64,000 nucleotides of DNA from contig CM059563.1 in assembly GCA_030386875.1 (NCBI GenBank), forward strand, positions 33,208,139 through 33,272,138, written 5' to 3'. Origin of the DNA: Morinoia aosen (lineage: Eukaryota > Arthropoda > Malacostraca > Amphipoda > Talitridae). The position numbers and the translations under genes were made by a program. The notes under the pieces were generated by a model. That model was not told where the DNA came from. It searched no databases and saw only the letters and a list, made by a program, of their open reading frames with translations. Positions 1-9,618 of this stretch are shown piece by piece. Position 1 is the stretch's first letter. Each line of letters starts with the position of its first letter.

Positions 1-2
1 TT

Positions 3-1776
3 CTCCTATCAGCCGCCAATGCCGCCATACCTCTCACCAGCGGAACGCTTCAGAGACCACCAGTCCCGTGGTGGGATGAAGAATGCGACGACGTAAAGCG
101 TGAGAGAAGAAGAGCAGGAAGAGCCTTGCGCGGATGCGACAGCATCGCCAACAAAATACGTTACAACCGAGCGAGAGCCATTTGTAGGAAAACATTTCAA
201 CAGAAACGTTCCAAGTCATGGGAAACATACCTCAACAGCATCACATCCCGGACGAGCATGACCTCTGTCTGGAAAAGAGTGAAGAAACTATCGAGTAAGT
301 TCACTCACTCCCCAACGCCAGTAATAGTGGACAACGACCAACGCCTCCACAGCAATCCGACTACAGTTGCAAACCTAATCGGAATCCACATAGCCAGGAC
401 AAGCAACATCTCCAACGTCAGCGCTAACTTCTCAACCCATAAGCAAAGAATGGAGAGCCAGGTGCTACGCTTTGGAAACAACAACGATATTTACAATGTT
501 CCACTTAATATAGAAGAACTACACGGAGCCCTATCAAAAAGTAAAGAAAAAGCCCCGGGACCTGATACCATCACCTATGCAATGGTAAAACGCGCGCATG
601 AATCTTTCCACCAGCTCCTATTACACCTATTCAACTATATCTTTTTACACGATGTATTCCCGGACCAGTGAAAAACTGCAATAATAATCCCCATCCCCAA
701 ACCAGGAAAAGACCCGCAGTGCGTGGGAAATTACAGACCGATTGCCCTCACAAGCTGCTTGAGCAAACTATTGGAAAGAATAATCAACTCACGGCTCATG
801 TTCTTCTTAGAAGCAAATAATAGAATTACAAACGTGCAGTGCGGCTTCAGATCATTCCGTAGTACGACCGACAACGTCGTGTGCCTAGAAACCGCTATCC
901 GTACGGCAATGGGTCAGAAGCAGCACTTCCTGGTCATCTTCTTCGACTTGGCTAGGGCGTATGATACTGCATGGCGATATAATATAATTAAAAAGCTCCA
1001 CACTGGACGACTCAGAGGACACCTACTGCACTTTGTCAATAATTTTCTCACCGATCGCAAGATAAAGGTACGTGTAGGGAATTCCTTCTCCGACACAAAA
1101 TATTTACAAGAAGGAGTGCCCCAGGGCAGTGTGCTAAGCTGCACCTGCTTCCTGATTGCGATCAACGATATTGAAGAAGACTTACCTCTCTATGTAAAAA
1201 GCTCCCTATAAGTGGATGATTTTGCCGTATATATAGCAGGACACCGAACGGACACGCTGGAAAGACAACTCCAAATCGCAATAAACCGACTGGAGCGCTG
1301 GACTGACCGAACTGGATTTCGTTTTTCTACTACCAAGACAAACAGCATGCATATCGGCCGAGTACGTGGGTGTACCAAAATCGCACCGCAACTGGTCCTA
1401 CACGGGGAAAACATCAACCAGGTGCAGACATACAAATACCTCGGGTTAACTATAGATGAGAGCCTAACATGGCGACCCCACATTCATGTCACATTCATGA
1501 CGTCATGACGCCATGCATGACGTCATGCATTAAAGGGCTGAACCTCCTGAAGTTCCTCGCCCACTCGTCGTACGGATCCGACAAAAAACTATTACTACGT
1601 CTCTACATAGCCCTAATCAAACCTAAAATTGATTATGAATGCGAAGCCTATGGGTCCGCCTGCCCTTCGCTACTGGCGACTATACAACCGATCCAAAATG
1701 CAGCTTTGAGAAGAGCAACTGGCGCCTTTCGAAGCTCGCCCATAGATTCACTACACAGCGAGACCGGGACCAAGTG
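3..1776 (+). pseudogene. LINE A, part 1: linker and reverse transcriptase (I-group-like non-LTR retrotransposon), decayed
   Basis: One frame opens at base 3 with the linker that follows the missing endonuclease (WWDEEC motif near base 80) and runs into the RT domain: APGPD near 560, NYRPIALTSC near 730, FFDLARAYD near 945, GVPQGSVLS near 1115, then VDDF. In-frame stops lie at 669-671 (where W is expected) and 1209-1211 (where the Y of YVDD is expected). Near 1490-1530 an ATGACGTCATG-type repeat shifts the frame, and the thumb continues in another frame to about 1776 (KPKIDYECEAYGSA). The window edge removes the 5' part. The RNase H half resumes at 3128 after an insertion. The motifs are read directly; the clade assignment (RT plus RNase H plus C-terminal CCHC-like motif) is family knowledge. 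Confidence 0.85.
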
Positions 1777-3127
1777 AATGAACTCGGGGTTTAATGTCTT
1801 CCCCTCTCTATATTTATGAGTACGTTATTTCTATTTCTTTTCTGACAGACTCATTCGGCATGACGTTACGTTAAAAGTTAAGAAGGGTAGCACGGAGTGC
1901 TGCCACCACGAGGTATATATAGCCTCGACTAAAAATTAGAGTTTTGAACAATCGTGCGTATTTTCTCGGGTAGCATTGGCTGAGGGCCGCGGCACGTGTT
2001 TCTTGTGCTAGTTCACGAGAGATGAGAGAGAGGAAAAGGACGACTCCTGACGATTTAAGAAATTTATTGGGAAAGGCTGGCCATTTGAATGCGCTCATGA
2101 GTTTAGATGGACACCAAGATTTAATGCGGTATTTGACCTTACCCGCGGTTACTTCACGAAGACTTTACAACCAGCCACGTTCCAACAATTACGCTAACGG
2201 GAACACGTCTTCCGCCCACACTATTGGCGATCGCCTGAATTTCACGATTCAACAATATCACAGACTGTGTAGCAGACAGTCCAACATGAACCCGACCTCA
2301 ATCCAAAATGAACGTTTCACATACGCTCAACAAACGATCCAAGGATAACCCGATCCAAAATGAACGTCTCTCATACGTTCCAACAAAAACCACAAGTACT
2401 GAAAACACAACTACTGGAACCGCCGATCTCAAGTTCTGAAACTGCAATAAGGGAAGCCTCCACTATCAGAACACCGCTCGACGCGTTTTATTTAACGTCA
2501 CTTTACTAGTCTCTGATCCCTCCCGTCTGGAGCCCTTCACTGCTCACTCAAACGACCGGCGACTGAAATTTTCAAGTATAATAAAAGCCAGCTTGATCGT
2601 CTCACCACTCAACCCTGACTACCCGGTTTATGTCCGTTCCCGGCTCCGACTCCGCACCAAGTGACGTCTACTCGTCCCACTCAGCCCCGCTTGGGCAGCC
2701 CCCCCCCCTCCCGAAGGGGAGGGTGGTCGCCACACGAGCAGGGTAACGAGGGGCGGGCAAGGTCCTGAGCCCCCCCCCCCCCTTCCCCCACACAACCGGG
2801 GGTACGGCTGGTGGAGAGGGGTCGGTCTCATGGTCCCCACCGCCTCCCGTTACGGCTAATTAAATAAAGGTTCGCCTGACGGCGACTCTAGCCTCAGCGC
2901 TCTGCGCTGTCGGCATAATGTTCCCCAGTTTTACAGCGCTGCGGCTGCATGGGCCAGCGCATCCAATTATCGAATTTAATATGGGGAGGATTTCTTTTCT
3001 GAGAACGTCCCGTTCATATCTTTCCCAAACCTTAGCACGAAAGCCGGCTGTCCTTTACGACCCGTGTAATATGAGAGGCTGTCTTTCCCGCATTTTAGAT
3101 TTTCCTCTCGGCAACGCTAACGGCTAG
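1777..3127. mobile_element. Unclassified ~1.35-kb insertion inside LINE A
   Basis: LINE A coding sequence stops at about 1776 and picks up again at about 3128 in the expected order (thumb, then the stretch reading IHDIHKTVEQYRALK), so the DNA between is an insertion. It begins TGAATGAACTCGGGG, has a TATATATAG motif near 1913-1922 about 90 bases after a pyrimidine-rich stretch, C- and G-runs at 2700-2790, and an AATAAA at about 2864. A 108-codon ORF (2022-2348) resembles nothing I know. It could be a solo LTR or a non-autonomous LTR element, since it has a promoter-like box and a poly(A) signal and starts with TG. I find no exact target duplication (GGACC and GGATCC at the edges are only similar). 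Confidence 0.45.
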
Positions 3128-4301
3128 GATCCATGATATACACAAGACAGTAGAGCAATATCGTGCATTAAAAATTATGAACTACTATCTCCGCCTGCAA
3201 ATAAACCCCAATACATACACACTTCAAGAACTTAGAAATATCCCGCCTTATACCTACGCTCCAGAATCGACGACACCCCGACCATTTTACGTGGGAGCCA
3301 CGAATCTGCTGGAATACTACGATGTACGCTTCGACAATGTGCTGGTGGAAATGCCATACGTCTTCCCACCCTGGCAAGCAGGTGCTCAAAGATTGTGCAG
3401 GGAGATGTACAATGTGAGGAAATTGCAGGTGGGGCCAGTGGCAGCTCGATCGGTGTTCTTGGACCACTTGGCATCCCACAGCGCGTCAACAATATATTAC
3501 ACGGACGGTGCTCGTAATGAATCCGGTACTGGATTTGCTGTAGTACGGGGGGATAATGAAACATCTGAAAGGATCTAACGAGTAGCATCCAGCTACACAG
3601 CTGAACTGTATGCTATCCTGACTGCTGTCCAAGCCTGCCGCTTTGCTTCCACGGGATCTGTGACCATTGTGTCTGACTGTCGTAGTGCGCTAATGGGGAT
3701 TGCACAATACAAACCTCGACACCCTCTCAGTCTTGCAATCCAACTGGCGATACAGCAAAGTGGGAAACGGATTGCGCTCTGCTGGGTACCTAGTCACGTT
3801 GGTGTGAGGGGCAACGAGCGGGCGGATACCGCCGTTCTGGCAACCCCCCGGTAAACCATCGTACGAAAGCCAATTCCCTCAACTGACTACAAAACAGCAA
3901 TAAAGAGTAAGGTGAATCGAAAGTGGGCAGAGGAGTGGGCAGCCCAAGCAGACAACAAACTGCGATCATTAAAAGAATCAATTGTGCCCTTCGCTACCAG
4001 CTACCAGCAAAACCGCCCTTGGGAAGTGAAACTATGCCGACTACGCATTGGCCACACGCACGCCACTCATGGACATTTGATGGAGGGAGGCATGGCATCG
4101 ACGTGCGGGGCTTGTGAGGCTCCACTGACAGTGCACCACATACTTGTCGAGTGTCGGTTTCTTGATGCTGCGCGGAACCTTTGGTTTGGTGGACGTGCCC
4201 CGGACACCTTGGAGGGTTACCTTGGAGATGGCGACCAGGTGAGGTTTGGGGGACCGTTGTACAACTTTATCAGACAAATAAACTTCTACAACTACATTTG
4301 A
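3128..4301 (+). pseudogene. LINE A, part 2: RNase H domain and C-terminal zinc motif
   Basis: The reading frame resumes after the insertion. RNase H motifs appear in order: YTDGARNESGTG (first Asp, near 3500), AELYAI (Glu, near 3600), VSDCRSALMG (Asp, near 3670) and CWVPSHVGVRGNERAD (last Asp, near 3780-3830). In-frame stops are at 3576-3578 and 3852-3854. The C-terminal part (3912-4301) ends with the CGAC...HHILVEC motif typical of I, R1 and Jockey-type LINEs. About 100 bases of 3' UTR-like sequence follow with no recognisable tail, and LINE B begins within them. This is a dead copy; all four RNase H acidic residues are still visible. Confidence 0.85.
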
Positions 4302-4423
4302 AAGTGAAACTTGCCTACGCAGTGGATTAACTACTACAGAACCAACTCGCCCTGATACGGAAACGACAAGAAAATTTAACGCAACAAACCAGTATAACTG
4401 AGAATCACTGCTGAGATCAACAC

Positions 4424-5116
4424 TTGTGCGGCTGCGGTGGTAAAACCAGGAATATAATAATTCAAGAAATCTACCTTAACACGCCAATGCAGGCTATAGC
4501 TGCTGTCATCCATGCAAGCCGAACCATCACAGTAGCTTCTATTTATTCTTCAAGGGCCCACACACTAAGTAAAGAAGGACTCCGGGACATCATCAACCAA
4601 CTGTCTCCTCCGGTACTCATCATGGGCGATTTTAACGGCCACAGCACAGGGTGGGGATCTGGAGATTCAAATGCTAGAGGAAACGTCATCGAGGACGTTG
4701 TAACTGAACTAAACCTAAACATTATCAACTCAGGAGACCCGACGAGAATATCATATAACACCGAATCTTCAATAGACCTGACCATTTGCTCTCCAAGGCT
4801 CGCATCTGACCTCCAGTGGTCTGTCGCCAGCTCCCCAAACGACAGCGACCACTGTCCCATCAGTATCACCTTCATGGATAACCATCAATATGAAGAGGGG
4901 AGGGTGGTGCGGAACGTGAAAGAGGTGAATTGGGAAATCTATCAAAATCATCCTTGGTGGAACAGCTTACAGCCAATCAGAGATGAAACTTGCAGTGAAG
5001 CCTTGCGACAATTTTATGAAACTATCGTCAATATTACTCAGGAATGTGTACCACAAATTACATTTAGCAAATTCTACCCAAAGCCATACTGGACAGACTC
5101 GCTGAAGGAAACTTGA
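4424..5116 (+). pseudogene. LINE B APE-type endonuclease (C-terminal two thirds)
   Basis: The 230-residue frame holds the second half of an exonuclease-endonuclease-phosphatase fold: TVASIYSSRA near residue 35, LIMGDFNGHSTGWGS near 65-80, the IDLTICSPRL strand near 115-125, and NDSDHCPISI (catalytic D-H) near 138-147. The N-terminal N and E motifs are absent because the copy is truncated. This enzyme nicks the target for target-primed reverse transcription. The frame ends at TGA 5114-5116, at the linker. Confidence 0.85.
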
Positions 5117-7105
5117 AGAAATAGGGAAAAACTCTATCAGAAATACAGAAGGAACAAAACAGCACGGAGTTGCATCATGTGGAAGCAAGCTAGAAAGCTA
5201 GAACAACCCACCGCAAAGCACCAAAGGAAGAAAAGAGGAATGCCTGGATTAAGCTGGCCAACACCCTCAATAAGAACACACCCATGTCCAAAATTTATGA
5301 AACCATCCGAAAAATCAAAGGCCGTCAACAAAGAAGCGTTCATATTCTAAAAGAAAACGACCATTCGTATACATCAATCCCAGAAATAGCAAAAAAACTA
5401 GCGTCAGTATTCAGCGAAGTTTCCAGCTCCACCAACTATTCAGCCCACTTCCAAACAATAAAAGAAGTATTTGAGCAACGGCAGCTAAACTTCTCCTCGG
5501 ACTACAGCGAAGATTATAATGATACCTTCACACTGCAAGAACTAAACTCTGCTTTATCTAACGTCAAACACTCAGCCCCTGGTCCTAGCCAAGTGAACTA
5601 TTTGATGATTAAAGATATGCCGGAAACTGCCAAACAGCACCTTGTAAACCTATTCAATAGATTCTGGAACGACAGTTTCTTCCCCGATGAGCGGCGCACA
5701 GCGATAGTCATCCCTTTACCGAAACCAAACAAATCACCTGCACTACCTGAGAACTATCGCCCAATCGCTCTGACCAGCTGTCTATGCAAGACCATGGAGC
5801 GAATGATAAACAATCGCCTCTACGAGTTCTCTGAAATGCGCGGCTTCCTCACCATCATCCAGTGCGGCGGCCGTCGAAGCAGATCAACCCTAGATCACCT
5901 CGTCAGACTAGAATCATTTGTACGCCAAGCATTTGTACGAGACGAGCACTGTGTTAGCGTGTTCTTCGATCTCAAAAAAGCTTACGACACTACCTGGAAA
6001 TATGGCATAATGAAAGACCTACACTCAATGAGTCTACGAGGTAAACTCCCATTGTATATCAAGCAATTTTTAAGTAACCGTTCATTCCATGTCTTGATCA
6101 ACCACTGCCTCTCTAACCCACATCAACAAGAGGAAGGAGTTCCCCAAGAAGCCTTTTTATCAGTGACTATTCGCAATAAAAATAAATCAAATAACCCACG
6201 CACTACCTCAGGACCCTAGATTTCACGCCTCGCTGTTTGTGGACGACTTGCAGATTGTCTACCGCCACAGGGATTTGAACATCATTCAAACCCAACTGCA
6301 GAGCTGCATCGACAAAGTCACCACGTGGACCAACAACAATGGCTTTTGTTTCTCCCCTGGAAAAACTAAGGCTCTGCATTTTAACCTCCTGCCTGGCCTA
6401 TTCCCAGACCCGTTACTGAACATGAATGGACAAAACATTGAGTACGCGAACGAATGCAAATTCTTGGGCCTATGATGGGACAAGAAATTAACTTGGAAAC
6501 CCCACATAACTAAAATGAAGGACAGCTGCAAAAAGATGATCAATATCCTAAGGTCCGTCTCCCCGCACGAATGGGGCGCTGATCATCACATTATGATGCT
6601 CTTGTACAAGATATTTATCAGGTCAAAAATAGATTATGGATGCATTGTGTATGATTCTGCCTGCAACACCACCCTCAAGGACATCGACACCATAGCCAAC
6701 GAATGCCTCAGAATTGCCACTGGAGTATTTAAATCAACGCCGATACCATCCCTACAAATTATAGCGAACAAAAAGCCTCTTCAACTCCGGAGACAAAGCC
6801 TATCCCTTAAATATTATTACAAGATCAAAAGTCAGCTCAACAACCCTGCCTATAAGATGGTCATCCCACCCACGTATAAGCGCCTGTTCAACAACAAGCA
6901 TATTATACCAACGTTTGCTATAAGAACTAACATGTTGATAGACAAACTGGCAATCGAGAGGAGGTTTGTAATGAATGACTTTTCTTATCGATTGCTCAAC
7001 ATCACAACGCCTACTTGGAAAACATCCCTTGTCGACATCAACCTAAAACTTAAAGAACATAGAAAAAGAGTCAACCCCGCCAATCGTATACCAGCAGGAA
7101 TTTAA
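5117..7105 (+). pseudogene. LINE B linker and reverse transcriptase
   Basis: After a frameshifted linker (5117-5283) the frame 5284-6219 contains the RT fingers and palm: SAPGPSQVNYLMIK, PENYRPIALTSCLCKTMERM, FFDLKKAYDTTWKYGI and EEGVPQ. The frame shifts near 6150. The catalytic FVDDLQIVYR box follows at about 6235-6265, then the thumb (KFLGL, then RSKIDYGCIVYDSA near 6630). A stop interrupts at 6473-6475. Shape and motifs match D and E closely, so B is a sister lineage with independent damage. Confidence 0.85.
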
Positions 7106-7109
7106 CAGA

Positions 7110-7970
7110 ATGGTCCACGAGAATTACTCAAACAACACCTTCATCTCCACCGATAGCTCGAAGAGCGACCATGGAGTTGGTGCCGCTGCAGTGTGCGGAG
7201 ATGTAATTAGCAGGGTCGCGCTCTCATCCATCGCCTCCGTCTTCAGTGCGGAGCTCCAGGCCATACATCTGGCACTGAATACCATTCAAGAACAACCTAC
7301 TCAAAATGACTACACCATTTTGACCGACTCACTGAGCTCTCTGCTCAGCATTAGTGACAATCGCACCAGACACCCAATGTCGAGAAGACTGCAGCACAGA
7401 TTACATGACTTTCATCAAAATAACAAAAACGTATCCTTCTGTTGGGTACCGTCTCATGTAGGCATTGCTCACAATGAACAAGCCGACCGTGCAGCGAGGG
7501 CAGCAGCCTTATCCGCCCCCGAATTCCTACCCATCTGCTATTCAGACTGGAACCCGATCATAGATGCAAAAAATAAACGAAATATGGAGTGAAGCTTGGC
7601 GGCGAGGCAGAGGCATCCTCTGTAGCATCCGACCGACTCCAGGACTATGGAAAAAACTGAAATTGAAGCGCAAATATGAGGTGATCATCAACAGGATGAG
7701 AACTGGCCCATGTGGATCACCCATTACTACCTCATGAACCCGGACGTTGAAGAGGCACCTCCGGGCTGCCCACTGTGTGATGGAGCTACTCTGACTGTAA
7801 TACATATTCTCGTCGACTGCCATAACCTCGCTGAAGCCAGAGCTACCCATATCAAAGTCTTCAGATATCCCAACACCCGAACAATCATCCAGCACCTGCT
7901 GTGTGATGGTGGCCCCCTGACGGAGATACTGGCATTCCTATGCAGCATAGGACTCCAGAACTCTATATGA
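7110..7970 (+). pseudogene. LINE B RNase H and C-terminal zinc motif
   Basis: Frame 7110-7592 carries STDSSKSDHGVGAAAV (first Asp), SAELQAIHLAL (Glu), LTDSLSSLLSI (Asp) and CWVPSHVGIAHNEQADRAA (last Asp), so all four RNase H acidic positions are present. A frame change near 7580-7700 leads to the C-terminal segment 7710-7970, with a CPLC...HILVDC zinc motif. RNase H removes RNA template during element replication and marks the I-group LINEs. Confidence 0.85.
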
Positions 7971-8079
7971 GCACAAGGCAATACGAGCCCTCGAGACTTT
8001 AGCCGCGCCTCTGTGTACTCAATTGCTGACTGTGATAAGCTCAATGCATCTGCCTCATTTAAAGCAGAAATAGTGTGAC

Positions 8080-8133
8080 CGAGCGCACTGCGTTGTCAGC
8101 CCGGTAAAGGTTTCAGCATGGGTAAGGCGCTCG
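8080..8133 (+). other. LINE B 3'-UTR hairpin
   Basis: CGAGCGC at 8080-8086 pairs with GCGCTCG at 8127-8133 around a loop that includes TTTCAGCATGGGTAAG. The same layout, with changed but still pairing bases, is seen in X1 (8166-8223), X2, H and E. In LINEs such 3' structures are known recognition sites for the element's own RT; that role here is inference. Confidence 0.55.
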
Positions 8134-8157
8134 AAATATGGTAATAAAATATAATAC

Positions 8158-8510
8158 AGTAATATGGCCGGGCGCGCTCCGTTGGTACCTCGGGGGGTTT
8201 CAGCGCGGATAAGGCGTCCGGCCATAAATGGGTGGGCAGCTGAAACCCCCTACGGGGCTTGGCTGCCCAGTGCGTTCGAATGTACTGTGTTGTGTACAAC
8301 TTTTAATTGGGAGACACTTGTAATCTTGAGTTGTAGTTATAGTCATGAGGCTCATATAGTTTTGATATTTCAAATAATAGTGATATGCATCTTGTGTGGT
8401 AATTTCAAAGAGTCCGATACTCATTAAATAATGTGACCGTCGGTGCTATATAGTTTGAGTAACTGAAGCGCTAGCAAACCCATGTTATTACTACTACTAC
8501 TACTAATTGC
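8158..8510 (+). mobile_element. X1: short retroposon ending in the shared LINE 3' tail
   Basis: Only about 350 bases are present. They start just before the two-hairpin tail (stem GGCCGGGCGC at 8166-8175 with 8214-8223; second stem GGGCAGC at 8234-8240 with GCTGCCC at 8262-8268) and end in a TAC/ACT microsatellite at about 8484-8506. The part after the hairpins is colinear with X2 (9392-9618) down to GCGCTAGCAAA before the tail. A TAAT at both edges could be a target duplication, but it is too short to rely on. This is a severely 5'-truncated LINE or a LINE-dependent short element. Confidence 0.6.
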
Positions 8511-8559
8511 TTTGCGAAAGCGAAGGGGTCCACATTTGCTATTAGCTGGTGACCCCGGT

Positions 8560-8846
8560 GGAAAAGCGGTCACAAACAATAATGATAATATATGTTCTTT
8601 CGTTAGCACCGCATCTCCGCACCATCCGCATATGGGTCTCTGGCCCAGGGCTTCTGGGTTCAACAGATAGTTATGGGTGAAGGCGGTATGTTGCAATCGA
8701 AGTCTATTAATTATGACCTCTTCTTGGCGGTTCAACTTCTGCCGTCTCACTTTCCACCTTCCAGGACTGCTCTTCATCTCTCTTAAAACGCTTCGATCTA
8801 GCTGCCACTCCTCATTCCATATTTCGTACGTCCTCCATCATAATAA
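8560..8846 (-). pseudogene. LINE D, detached 3' part: end of RNase H region and zinc motif
   Basis: On the minus strand this reads NNPGRWK-like sequence, NRQEEVIINRLRL, then ICGWCGDAVLT-KEHI, matching the C-terminus of LINE E ORF2 (34632-34960). The homology ends at about 8843, exactly where LINE D resumes at about 9619, with ATCA at both edges. These two blocks are therefore one element split by insertion X2. The last residues after KEHI diverge and a stop follows. Confidence 0.75.
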
Positions 8847-9618
8847 CGGGATTCCGTCAAAATAAGAGCACTGACTCTGATTTTGTGTTATGTAAAATGT
8901 TGGGAGAACCGACTCGTGGGAGTTTTAATCATTAGCGACTTATTAGTTATCTCTGTGACTCATCTCTTGTGAACAAATTATAGTGTCTGTAAATTAAGAA
9001 CTTCGAAAAGATTTATTTGTTTAAATTCTTTTCTTGTCGTACAGTTCTTGGTGAGTCCTGCAATATTTGTTATTTAGTTTAATTCTCCAAATCTTCATGG
9101 CTGCACGAAGGATGTGTTAGTTGGAATACTCAGGGTAGACGAACGCCCGGGCTTTGACGCAACAGCGTTGCAGCCGCTCCTGGAGAGGTGCAAGCTATAC
9201 TCTGAAATTTAACAGGAAGCAGCGCAGTAACGCACTATAGCCAGGCGGGATACCGTCTTGGAAGATTGTAGATGAGGAAACTGCAATATGGCAGGGCGCG
9301 CTGTGTTGGTTCCTCGGGGGTTTCAGCGTGGGTAAGGCGTCCGGCCATAAATGGGTGAGCAGCTGAAACCCCTTATGGGGTTTGGCTGCCCAGTGCGATC
9401 GAATGTACTGTAGTATGTACAAAATTTTAATCGGGAGACAATTATAATTTGAGTTATAATTATAATCTTGGTGTTCATATAATTTTGATGTTCAAATAAT
9501 ATTGGTGTTCGTCTCATGTGGTCAATTGGAAAAGTCTGATACTTATTAAATTATATGACCTTCGGTGCGATATAGTTAAGTAACTGAAGCGCTAGCAAAG
9601 CCATGTTACTACTACTCT
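8847..9618 (+). mobile_element. X2: ~770-bp non-autonomous retroposon inserted in LINE D
   Basis: LINE D coding sequence is interrupted here; ATCA flanks the insert at 8843-8846 and 9619-9622 (short, so tentative). The first ~440 bases resemble no coding sequence. The last ~330 bases are the shared tail: stem at 9290-9299 with 9337-9346, second stem at 9357-9363 with 9385-9391, and a terminal TACTACTACT microsatellite. A non-coding head on a LINE tail is how SINE-like parasites use a partner LINE, and E-type LINEs in this window are the obvious partner. There is no tRNA-like promoter. Confidence 0.6.

Larger units (their letters stand above)
4410..8157 (+). mobile_element. LINE B, 5'-truncated I-group non-LTR retrotransposon
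   Basis: The element runs endonuclease (from mid-domain), RT, RNase H and a 3' tail, all on the plus strand. It starts inside the AP-endonuclease domain near 4410, so ORF1 and the endonuclease N-terminus are missing, as expected from incomplete reverse transcription. Its 3' UTR contains a hairpin that recurs in X1, X2, H and E. It ends in an AT-rich stretch near 8140-8157 (GTAATAAAATATAATAC). No target duplication could be set because both edges abut other elements. Confidence 0.8.
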
